64,000 nucleotides of DNA from CAVPXC01 sp963709505 (GTDB lineage: Bacteria; Chloroflexota; Anaerolineae; JAAEKA01). The translations under genes and the position numbers were made by a program. The notes beneath the pieces are model-generated. The model had not been told where the DNA came from. It saw only the letters and a list, made by a program, of their open reading frames with translations, and searched no databases. This document shows positions 15,768-24,303 of the stretch, one piece after another (position 1 is the stretch's first letter; each line of letters opens with the position of its first letter). The stretch is from assembly GCA_963709505.1 (NCBI GenBank), contig CAVPXC010000022.1, forward strand, positions 62,001-126,000. The letters run 5' to 3'.

Positions 15768-18700
15768 TCAGAAAATCGGATCCATAAACAACGCCGGATG
15801 TTCGTGCTCCTCCATCCACGCCGTCAGCCCGTCGACGTCCGTGCAGATGGTCTCGTCGGCGATCTTGTCGATCAGGTCGGGGTCGCCTTCGCGCTCGGCG
15901 ACGGTCTTGAGCTCGTCGGCCATGGCCCGCTTGAGCACGCTGGACATCCACACGACGCGCTTGAAGCCGCCGTCGGCCGAGATAAACTTGGGGCTGGTCA
16001 GGTAGTATTTGCCTACGCCCATCACGCCCGGCGTCTGCAGGCCGCCGCCGGCCATGCCGGCCAGCGTGCTGAAGGTCATGCCCGCCGGCGTCATGCTGGT
16101 GTCCTCGCGGCTGACCACCATCACGCCGTTGGCCTCGGGGATCAGCATCACGATGCACTCGAAGCAACCGCAGTTCTTGACGTGGATGCCGTTGGCCAGG
16201 TAGCTGTTGATGTCCAACAAGCTCAGGTTGAACACGTAAGCGTACTGGCCGTCGTTCTGGATCGTCTCGACCTTCGTGATTGTGTCCAGGAAGGAATCGC
16301 CTTCCAGGTACGGTGCCAAGGCCACAGCGGCCTCCGGCGTTTCGTCCATCACCAGGCGAGCCTGATCGGCCACAGGTCGGGATCGGCCCGTTTCATAGTA
16401 GAAGCGGGTCGATGGGCTGAGCACAATCTGGCTTTCCGGCAACTGTGCCAACGCCTTGCCGGCAGCGTAGGGTAGCACCTCGCTTTGGGTCTTGTCCGGA
16501 CCGCTCTTAGGTAGGGCTGCGATCTGGTCCAAAGTTGCTCGCTTGACCGGATGCCGGCTAGGGACGAGCTCGGCGAAGCGACGCAGATTACCGCCATGCA
16601 ACTCCACTTTGTAGACTGTGCGGTCAGGGCGCAGTTGGCCAACGATGCCCAGTCTCTTGAGCAGCAGTTGCAGATGACGGGCTGCCTGCGGGTCGGAGTG
16701 GCTCAGGTAGGCTTCGCCCACCGGCCACTTGTCGTCGTACTGGCGCAAGCGCACAGAACCGTCGCCGTCGAACTCACCGGCCAAGAAGGCGGCAATATGC
16801 GTTTCTGGCAGACTGGCCAACCGCGCCAGGTCCCAGGGCACATCGCCGCTCATGCGCACACCCAATGCATCGGCCAGCAAGCCGAGCAGGAAGTTGTTGC
16901 TGTACAGGTCGGTGGCGGGTTGGGTAGTCGTGATTTGGCGTCCGTCGATAGTGCCGCCGCCTATCTTCTGGCGACGTCCTAGCGTGGCCTGTGGGAAGAG
17001 CTGCCGGTAGGTCTCCGCATAGGTTGCCAGCAAAGCCTCGTCGCTATTGGTGAAGTTCACACGACACTGGGTGCGGTCAGTCCGGTGCAGCGAGCCATCT
17101 GAGGCTATCAGTCCGAGCAGATAGAACAGGTCAGGCGTGATCTGCGGCAGCGACCAAGCTGGATGTCCCGCAGGCGATGTCACCAGGTTGATCTGCCCTT
17201 TGAATTCATTCCAGTCCAGTTTGAGCGCTTCGACGATCTGTCGAAGGGTGCCGACTGGCATAGAACTGACACGCGGATCAGGCTTGGGCAAGTTCAGCGC
17301 CCGGTATGCAGCCGACAGCGAGCCGTAGCGCGCCTTTAACCTGGCCTCAATATCAGTCAACAGTGTTTCGTCAGCAACTCGGCAATCATCAGGCAGCAGG
17401 TCGATAGTCGCTGGTGTCTTGCCTTCCACGCGCAAGTGCTTGAGCGCGTAGACCGCATCGCCCACCTGCAGGTCATCGGCCCGTACCCACGGACCCTGGC
17501 CGTTGCCGTTGAAGTCCCAGCGATCCACGGCTATCTCGTGGTTAGAGTTAGAGTCAGCGCCAAGCCAGACTTAGTCTGTATTCGCAACAGCTGCTCCGGC
17601 GCTGGGTTCTTGTGTACGCCAAGTAGTTTGCTCGATGCCTGCTTGCCGGCATCGTTCAGGGTGGACAACTGGCTGCCTGTCGGCTGTCCCTGCTGAGCTT
17701 CCACGAAGTCGCCGATGCGAACGATGCGGCCGTCCACCAACACCTCGGTGTCGGCAGTGAGGCATGCCGTCATGGGGTTCTCCATGATCGAGTACATCGC
17801 GACTTCGTGCACCGTCCCCTGGCTGTTCTTGACCGCCACGTCGTTGGTGCCGGTCCAGTAGCCCTTGACCGGGTCGATGGTGTCGCCCAGGCGGATCGGC
17901 TGGTTAGGGCCGGTGGGGTTGATCTCGTAGCTGGCCCGGCAGTCCAACCAGTTATAGGCGCCGCAAAGGCCTAGACGTTCCGGGCTAACAATACATACAT
18001 GCGTCGGCGCAAAAGACTGGCACAAGGTACAAGTATAGAATTCGTCGACACTGTTGTCCACCAGCGAGCCCATGCGCTCGTTGCGCTCGGCGTAGGCGTC
18101 GCGGGCCTTCTGCAGCCACTCGGCGTGCAGCGCAGGGTCGGTGATGATCTTGACCTGCACCTTGTCGACGATCGCGCCGAACTCGCCGTGGAAGCGGGCG
18201 TGCAGGATCTTGCCGAAGTGCTCCAGGGTGAAGCCTTTATCGGCCGCGGCCTTGGCGATGCGGATCCAGGCGATGTCGCGCTGGCCGATGTGCTGCACGC
18301 CGCTGGCGCCGTTGACGAAGTAGTGCACCTGGCGCTCCAGCACCGGCTCGAAGTCCTTCTGCATCTTGCGGCCGGCCACCTCGATCAGAATCCCCATGTC
18401 CAGGTAGCCGCCCTCTTCGACGCCGGCGAAGTCCGGGCCAATCACCTCGACGTGGCCGTCCTCGACCTGCTCCAGCGGGACCATGCGCAGATACTCGAAA
18501 GCCCGGCTGTACTTACCGCCGAACTCGACGCGCATGTCCTTCTTGCGCACTACCTCGCCCTCGAAGGCCGAGCCATAGGGCACCGGCACCGGCACCTCGG
18601 TGATCTTGATCTTGACCCCACGCGTTTCGATGCACTTCTGCACCAGCTTCTCGGCGCGCTCCAGGTCGTCCTTGGCGTGGATGGCGTTGAAGGGCAGGCT

Positions 18701-19645
18701 GACCACGTGCTCGTGCTCGGTCACGCCGGTGGGCAGGATCTGCGGGATGACGGTGTCGGCGATCACCGGGAAGCCATAGTTGATCGCGCCGGCCGCCGCG
18801 GCATACTTCAGGTCGTCGATTTCGCCCAGGGCCAGCACAAAGGCGAAGACGCGGGCGCGGTTGTAGAGCAGGATCTCGCGCGCCTGGCCGGCCTTCAGGC
18901 CGCCAAAGGTCAACGCCGAGCGGGTGGCAAAGCCCAGGGCGTAGATCGCGCTGAGGGTGTCCAGGCCAAAGGGCACGATGTACGTGTCGTAGCCCATCTC
19001 GACGCCCTCTTCCTGGAGCTGGTGGATGATGCTGCGGCCGTTGACGTTGCCGCTGAGGAAGATCAGGATGTTGCGCCGCTGCAGCTCGCGCACGATCTTG
19101 ACCGCCACCTCGTTGCTTTTGGCGCAGCCGACGATCGCGGCAAAGCCGGGCATGCGGCCGTCAACCAGCGCGATGCCCCACGAGCGCAGCTGCACGTCGT
19201 CGATCGGACCGTTAAGGAAGCCGTTGGCGCCGTCGCCGCCCTTGGCAGCGTCCGGGCTGGTGAAGCTGCCGCCGGTCATCGTGAAGCCGGGGATTCGCTG
19301 CGGCTCCTCGCCGCGCACGAAGCGCATGGCCTCGATCGCCTCGGCGGCGAACAGCGTCGCCATGCCGCTGTCCAGCGTCTCGCCCAGGTAGGGCATCCAG
19401 CGGCAGTCGGCCGGCATCGGATGCAGCAGGCCGCGGGCATGGGTCAGCACCGGCTGGAGCTGGCCCACCGTCTCGACCTGGAGGCCCATCATGCCGTTGA
19501 TGGTGGGCAGGTAGTAAGCTGTATTGGGAAACGCGACCGGTGCGTCAGGGCCGTACTCGGCGATGGTCTTGGCCAACAGCGCGTCGGCTTCATTCACCAG
19601 CAAGTGCGCGCCACGAATGGCTCGGCTGGCAATGTATCTTGACAT
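15768..19645 (-). CDS. acsB: Acetyl-CoA synthase (AcsB) interrupted by an intein; frame broken inside the intein
   Basis: Start ATG 19645 has GGAGG 6 bases upstream. The N-extein is 627 residues. C539, C542, C551 and C561 (YTCTLCQSF, HVCIVSP, LGLCGAY) have the 3-9-10 spacing of the [4Fe-4S] ligands of the A-cluster (C506/509/518/528 in Moorella). After ENPMTA an intein (16173-17764) begins; the C-extein resumes CGCFECIVMLIPE, the distal-nickel C595-G-C597 motif, at the expected 67-residue distance. Exteins joined give 761 residues, near the 730 of known AcsB. It joins methyl, CO and CoA. The intein frame needs one extra base near 17540, so as read the ORF stops at 17531. Confidence 0.92.
16173..17764 (-). 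other. Intein with LAGLIDADG homing endonuclease in acsB
   Basis: Residue 1 is Cys (CLTADTEVLVDGRIVRIGDF, block A). Block B with its His is NHEIAVDRW, but one frame away from block A: the junction lies in the tandem ACTCTAACTCTAACC, and adding one base restores LTLTLNHEIAV. Two dodecapeptide motifs, LLGLIASDGSLH and FLAGEFDGDGSV, mark a homing endonuclease. Block F is VFNLSLLDINSYLANGI and block G is HVKN followed by Cys. The usual penultimate His is Lys. Length 1592 bases, 531 residues if the base is restored. Confidence 0.9.
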
Positions 19646-19676
19646 TAGTACCTCCGTAATCGACTTTGCACCACTG

Positions 19677-19740
19677 ATCACGTGATGCTGTCACCAGAGT
19701 GTGTACCTTGTAACTCACGTCACAAAGATAATCATGTGAT
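19677..19740. promoter_or_regulatory. Two ATCAYGTGAT decamers upstream of acsB
   Basis: ATCACGTGAT (19677-19686, a perfect palindrome) and ATCATGTGAT (19731-19740) lie 32 and 86 bases upstream of the acsB start, 54 bases apart (close to five helical turns). They could be operator sites. They do not match CooA or Rex consensus as I know them. Confidence 0.4.
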
Positions 19741-19760
19741 AGGCCAGCGCCGGTCGAGTA

Positions 19761-19837
19761 GAACCTGGCGGCGTTTGAACCGGAGACTAACTTGAGCACT
19801 CAAGACTCCGTCTCTACGAGAGATCGCCGCCAGGTTC
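19761..19837. repeat. Inverted repeat GAACCTGGCGGCG ... CGCCGCCAGGTTC
   Basis: Thirteen-base perfect arms (19761-19773 and 19825-19837). The following 19840-19980 holds another loose inverted repeat with GGTTTCGATACGCT and a mirrored CTCACTGAAAC. No gene is seen in 19646-20038. Confidence 0.65.
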
Positions 19838-19984
19838 GTATCGAGACCCTCGAATTGGGCTTGTCGAAATCAGCGGTTTTGCGTGGAACTCGGCCGCTTC
19901 GGTTTCGATACGCTGGAATCGGCCGCCCTCATGCGAGTCGTGCGCCCTCAACCCGCTACTCAACCTACGCTCACTGAAACGCGA

Positions 19985-20040
19985 AACCCATAACCCGTAT
20001 CTCGTGGCCGCTCCGGGTTACGTGTTGCGCATTACGTGTT
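19985..20040. repeat. Inverted repeat of ATAACCCGTA / GGGTTACGTGTT words
   Basis: CCCATAACCCGTATC on the left and CCGGGTTACGTGTTGCGC on the right; word-related to 5157-5252. It ends at the cooS stop codon (TAA, 20041-20039). Confidence 0.55.
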
Positions 20041-22038
20041 AGGCCGGCACGCCATACATCATCGCCTGCTGTTCTTCCACCGGCAGGTCGAGATAGTCCT
20101 GAATCGGATAGTCGCCGCTTTGGCCGTACTTGGTTGCGTCATACACCGGCAACTTGAGCGCGGCGCGCTTCTTGTCGATGTGTTCGAGGCTGCGGCGTAC
20201 AATCTCCATCGGCTCATGGACAAACTCCATCTTGCCGCCCATCATCTCCTCCCAGCCTTCGGACATGAGGCTGGTTACCTCTTCGCTGAACTCGATGGGT
20301 GAATCCACGCCGAAGAGCACGTAGGCGCCGGAGGCGGCGGCGTAGGTGCCGATAGCCAGGGCCTTTTCGCTCATCCACTCCGGCGCGATGCCCACGGCCG
20401 GCAGGTCGCTGATGTCCTCGCCCAGGCCGCCCTCGGTGGCCATCTGCGTCAGCACGGTCAGGATGCGGCTGTTGTCCACGCAGGAGCCCATGTGCAGCAC
20501 CGGCGGGATGCCGATGGCCTCGCACACCTCGCGCAGGCCAGGGCCGGCCATGCGTCATGGCGGCCTCACCGAGCAGCATGCCGTACTTGCCGGCCGCAAT
20601 GGCACCGCAGCCCGTCTGCACCACCAGCACGTCGTTCTTGAGCAGCTCGGTCGTGATGTCGATGTGCTCCTTGTCCTGGGTGACTTCTGGGGTTGTTGCA
20701 GCCGACGACCGCAGCCGCGCCGCGGATGCGGCCGGACATGATGGCGTCGTTTAGCGGCCGGAAGGAGCCGCGATAGCTGCCGCCCAGCATGTAGTTCAGG
20801 TACTCGTGGCTAAAGCCAGGCACCACGTCTTCTTTCTCATCGGGGATCAGGATCTCGCCGCGGTTGGGGTAGTTGTCGATGGCCAGCCGCACGATATCCT
20901 TGGCCACCTGCATGGCATGATGCTCGTCGAACTCCATGTGCAGCGCGCCGGTGATCTTGACCTTAGGCGAGGTGGTGATGATCTTGGTGTGGAAATTGTC
21001 GGCCAGGTTGGGCAGCGCCTGCATGATGCACTGCACGTCGACGACCATCGCCTCAACCGCGCCGGTCAGGATCGCCAGTTCCTGATGCAGGAAGTTGCCG
21101 GCGCTGGGGATGCCCTGGCGCATCATGACCTCGTTGGAGGTGCAGCAGATGCCGGCCAGGCAGATGCCGTTGGCGCCCTTGCTTTTGGCGTAGTCGATCA
21201 GCTCGGGGTCCTGCACCGCAGCCACGATCATCTCGCTGAGGGTCGGCTCGTGGCCGTGCACGATGATGTTGACCTCGTCGGTCTTGAGCACGCCCAAGTT
21301 GACCTGGCTGACCTTGGGGCTGGGTGTGCCAAACAGGATGTCGCTGATATCTGTCGCCCACATGCTGCCGCCCCAGCCGTCGGAAAGTGCCGTGCGGATC
21401 GCGCCCTTGAGGATGTGGGCCGGATCCTGGTCGTCGCCCATGTGGGTGCGGTGCATCGTGTCCACGACCTCGCGATCGATGCCGCGCGGCGACAAATCCA
21501 GCTTCTTCCACAGCGCGTAGCGCTTGGCCGGCGCGTTCTTGAGATAGGTCAGCTCGCCGCGCTGCTGGCCGAACTCGCCCAGGGCCTTGCGGGCGATGTC
21601 CAGGGCCACATCGTTGACCGGGCGTCCCTCGGTGGGGATGCCGACGCGATGGGCCACGTCCCACAGCTTGCTCGAGTCGCGGATCTTGTAGCCGGGGGCC
21701 TCGCCCTTGGCCACCGCCTCCAGCGTAAAGGCCAGGTCGCGGCCATGGTCCGAGTGGGCGGCCGCGCCCGAGGCGATGGAGCGGGCCATGTTGCGGGCGG
21801 CGATCGTCTCCAAGGTTGCACCGCAGACGCCTACCTGGCCGTCCTTGGTGATGCGGCACGGGCCCATGAAGCAGTTCTTGCAGCACATGCCGCTCTTGCC
21901 GCTGCCGATATTGCACGGCGTCATGTTCTCGGCCCGTGTGAAAGCCGTCCCAATGCCCAGCATGTCCGCTCGGATGAGGATGGCCTGGGCTGCCGGGTCC
22001 ATCGAGCGTTCGGTGTTTTCGCGTCCTTTTTTAGCCAT
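20039..22038 (-). CDS. cooS: Carbon monoxide dehydrogenase catalytic subunit, two frameshifts
   Basis: About 665 residues when three frames are joined, the normal CooS length. ATG 22038 has AAGGAG 8 bases upstream. CNIGSGKSGMCCKNCFMGPC holds D- and B-cluster ligands; IVHGHEPTLSEM carries the C-cluster His; GICLAGICCTSNE, VVGCNN and HMGSCVDNSRIL carry further C-cluster cysteines. Frame 1 ends after VVGCNNP (near 20690), frame 2 runs to EAAMTH (near 20560) and frame 3 to the stop at 20039. Each shift is one extra base. It makes CO for AcsB, whose gene follows 393 bases downstream. Confidence 0.9.
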
Positions 22039-22039
22039 G

Positions 22040-22175
22040 GTTGGTCTCCTTCGGTAAAGTGGTAAATTGGTACATTGGGAAATTGGTCACGTTGGGAAAC
22101 TGTGACGCAAGGAAATTGGTTCGCTGGTACAACCAACCTCTGGCCCAATTTGCCAATCACCAGCTACTCGTACAC
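22040..22175. repeat. Iterated GGTAAATTGGTACATTGG words
   Basis: Words of the type GGTNNATTGG repeat and are partly mirrored by CCAACCTCTGGCCCAATTTG. It separates the HTH-HMA gene from cooS; no terminator or gene is visible. Confidence 0.55.
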
Positions 22176-22715
22176 CTAATGCTTTCGCCCCCCCGCCGAC
22201 ATCGCCAGGTCCGCCGGGTTGGTCTCGATTGTGCGCATGGCAAGCTTGGCCCAGGTCGGGTCGGTTTTGCCCACGCTGACCGGGACCTCGCTCTTGCCGT
22301 TTTCCTCGAAGCCGGCCGGCGGATAGCCCGCGCCGATTAGGGCTTTAACGATGACCTGCGCCGACGTGCGGTCGGGATCAAATGAAATGCGCACCGTCTT
22401 GAAGGATGAGCTGGCATCGACTTCTTCGACGCCGGCCAGGCCAAACAAGGTGGTGCGCACGGTCAACACGTGGTGATCCGCCCATAGGTCGGGGACACCG
22501 AGGACGAGTTCTTCCATCTCAGTTTTCTCCTTCTGCAACTGCTGTGCCAATTCTGCCACGGCCGCAGCGTCGTAACGGCGATGTCCGCCCAGGGTTTTGA
22601 CCGTCGGGAGCATGCCCGCGTCGGACCAACGCGTGACTGTGCTGGGAGACACCCTAAACATCTCCGCAACTTCGGCCCGGCTGAGAAGGCGGCTGCCGGG
22701 GCTGTTATTGTTCAT
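22176..22715 (-). CDS. MerR-like HTH fused to an HMA-fold domain; probable metal- or redox-sensing regulator
   Basis: 179 residues. Residues 10-60 are an excisionase/MerR HTH: LLSRAEVAEMFRVSPSTVTR, WSDAGMLPTVKTLGGHRRYD. Residues 70-140 look like a heavy-metal-associated ferredoxin fold: LTVRTTLFGLAGVEEVDASS and VRISFDPDRTSAQVIVKALI, AGYPP. The usual M-x-C-x-x-C is replaced by DLWADHHV. ATG at 22715 has AGGAG 10 bases upstream. Just before cooS and acsB on the same strand, so a role in controlling these nickel enzymes is a fair inference. Confidence 0.75.
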   Translation of the reverse strand: MNNNSPGSRLLSRAEVAEMFRVSPSTVTRWSDAGMLPTVKTLGGHRRYDAAAVAELAQQLQKEKTEMEELVLGVPDLWADHHVLTVRTTLFGLAGVEEVDASSSFKTVRISFDPDRTSAQVIVKALIGAGYPPAGFEENGKSEVPVSVGKTDPTWAKLAMRTIETNPADLAMSAGGRKH

Positions 22716-22825
22716 GACGGGAACTCTCCTGCAGGCTTCAGGGAAACCGGAACAGTCGCGGCAGAAAGACCCGATCTCTGTGTATATTTAGATTGGATCT
22801 TTCTTGGCATCTTGGTGATCTTGGT

Positions 22826-23063
22826 GACAACACCAGACAAAGAAAGCAGAGTGCACACGCAGACCTGACGACGTTGGCAGGGTGCGTGTGCATAAGCGGC
22901 CATGCATCTCGTGACCGCTTTGAGCGTTTTGCACGTTTTACACGTTTTGCAACGCTCCATGACCCTGTCTAACTATACCGCGAGTTGCGTCCCTTTGGGT
23001 AGATGCAGATGCACTCATTTTTGAGTAGTGCATTTGTATCCTTTTTCCTCCTACGCCGTGGAC
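22826..23063 (-). ncRNA. Candidate structured RNA / regulatory element, copy 1 of tandem pair
   Basis: This stretch and 23318-23570 are diverged copies. Read on the minus strand both have, in order, a TCC(A/G)YGGCGTAGGA start, GGATRCAAA, ACGCAA, a GGAGCGT(T/C)GCAAAACGTG box with repeated AAAACGTG, a hairpin GCACACGCA/TGCGTGTGC (22853-22891) and CTGGTGTTGTC. A two-base length difference in the hairpin loop rules out a conserved reading frame. It precedes the HTH-HMA gene and lies in its likely leader. Confidence 0.45.
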
Positions 23064-23317
23064 CCGACGCCTCGTTCAACGAGCACCCCCCCCGGTGATA
23101 CTATTACAGGTTGGCGCAAGTCCGCCCGATGTTTAGAGTCCGAGGTTTCAGCATGGAAGCACCGGCGGGCAGATCAATCCATGCCCGCCGGCTGCAGGTC
23201 ACCGGGGACAGCTGCGGCTCACGACACCGGCCACCTGCTGTACTATCGTACACGATTGGACGCTTTCTCAGAAGAAAGGTCCAAGTCTTCGGTACCTGGC
23301 TTGGTATGACTTGTGTA

Positions 23318-23570
23318 GACAACACCAGGCAAATGACTAGTAGAGTGCACACGCAGACCTGACGAAGCGTTGGCAGGGTGCGTGTGCCGTCGCAGCAGCT
23401 TACGGTCTCGGTGACCGCCTTGACTGCGTTGTATGCACGTTTTGCACGTTTTGCGACGCTCCGGTGACCCCTCGTACGATACGGCCCAGATTGCGTTCGT
23501 TCGGAAGATGCAAATGACTTATCGTTGACTAGTGCAGGTTTGCATCCTTTTTCATTCCTACGCCATGGAC
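23318..23570 (-). ncRNA. Candidate structured RNA / regulatory element, copy 2 of tandem pair
   Basis: Second copy, 253 bases, hairpin at 23347-23387 with the same 9-base arms and the loop two bases longer. A separate stem GATGCAAA/TTTGCATC is present at its 5' end on the minus strand. It starts 22 bases after the stop of the PAS-LuxR gene. Between the copies (23064-23317) there is an inverted repeat GCCGGCGGGC/GCCCGCCGGC near 23160-23200 and no gene. Confidence 0.45.
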
Positions 23571-23591
23571 TCACGAGCTGCGTCGGAGGGT

Positions 23592-24263
23592 CTAATCGAT
23601 GAACATCAAGCCGTGCTCGAAGGCATAGGCTACAGCCTCGGCGCGGCTGTGCAGGTGGAGCTTCTGCAGAATGGACTGGATGTGGTTGCGGGTTGTGGCG
23701 TGCGAAACCGACAGCGTGGCTCCAATGTCGTCGGTACTCAGGCCCTGTGCCAACAGCTTGAGCACCTCGACCTCGCGGCCGGTCAGCTTACTCAGCAGCG
23801 ACTCGCCACCGGTCGGAGCTGGGCTGGTGAAGGCCTCATGCACCAGACTTTCTGTCAGGCTAAGCACCTGCCTGGCGAAGTGCTCTTGCTGCTTGATCTC
23901 GGTGGCGTCGCGGAACAAATGAACGACTAGCGAGGACTCGCCCTCATCCGCGGTCGGCAGGACCAGGATGCTGACGTTGATCCAACGGGTCTCGCCGGTC
24001 TTGGTGCGAGCAAGCGTGTTGAAAGTTTCGATGGCGCCGCCGGATCGGGCCGTAGTGGTTACGTGGCAGTTGTTGCGGCACCAGGCGAGATTGTGCTCGT
24101 CCCGGCCGCGGATGAACTCAAAGCACGAGTGCCCCAGGGTTTCCTCGGCGGCATAGCCCAGCATCCGCTCGGCAACGCCGTTCCAAAACACGATGCGCTG
24201 GTTCTCGTCGATTACGAACGCACCATCCGCGGCGTTGCCGAGCATGGCTAACACAGCTTCCAT
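23592..24263 (-). CDS. PAS domain plus LuxR-type HTH transcriptional regulator
   Basis: 223 residues. Residues 1-125 are a PAS domain (DGAFVIDENQRIVFWNGVAE, RMLGYAAEETLGHSCFEFI) with a Cys pair CRNNC inside; such PAS proteins may bind a redox or metal cofactor. Residues 155-220 are a GerE/LuxR HTH: LTGREVEVLKLLAQGLSTDD, HVTTRNH-type recognition helix (SHATTRNHIQSILQKLHLHS). GGAGG precedes ATG 24263. It lies between glgP and the tandem element, oriented toward the CODH genes. Confidence 0.85.
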   Translation of the reverse strand: MEAVLAMLGNAADGAFVIDENQRIVFWNGVAERMLGYAAEETLGHSCFEFIRGRDEHNLAWCRNNCHVTTTARSGGAIETFNTLARTKTGETRWINVSILVLPTADEGESSLVVHLFRDATEIKQQEHFARQVLSLTESLVHEAFTSPAPTGGESLLSKLTGREVEVLKLLAQGLSTDDIGATLSVSHATTRNHIQSILQKLHLHSRAEAVAYAFEHGLMFID

Positions 24264-24303
24264 CGCAACCTCCTGTCGATCAGACTACTTTCGTCTTGTA
24301 ACC

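Noticed and set aside
17999..19642. Long plus-strand reading frame opposite acsB, and similar ones at 20806-22065, 25408-26790 and on the minus strand at 30068-32146
   Set aside because: GC-rich antisense frames with His/Gln/Arg-rich low-information products; the opposite strand encodes the recognised enzyme in each case.
22826..23570. Cobalamin, c-di-GMP-I or Ni/Co riboswitch
   Set aside because: I could not find the conserved core boxes of these classes; only loose similarity of single words such as GGGACGCAA.
23104..23574. 156-residue minus-strand reading frame over the tandem element
   Set aside because: The homologous copy has a two-base length difference in the most conserved part, and the frames do not align; no ribosome site.
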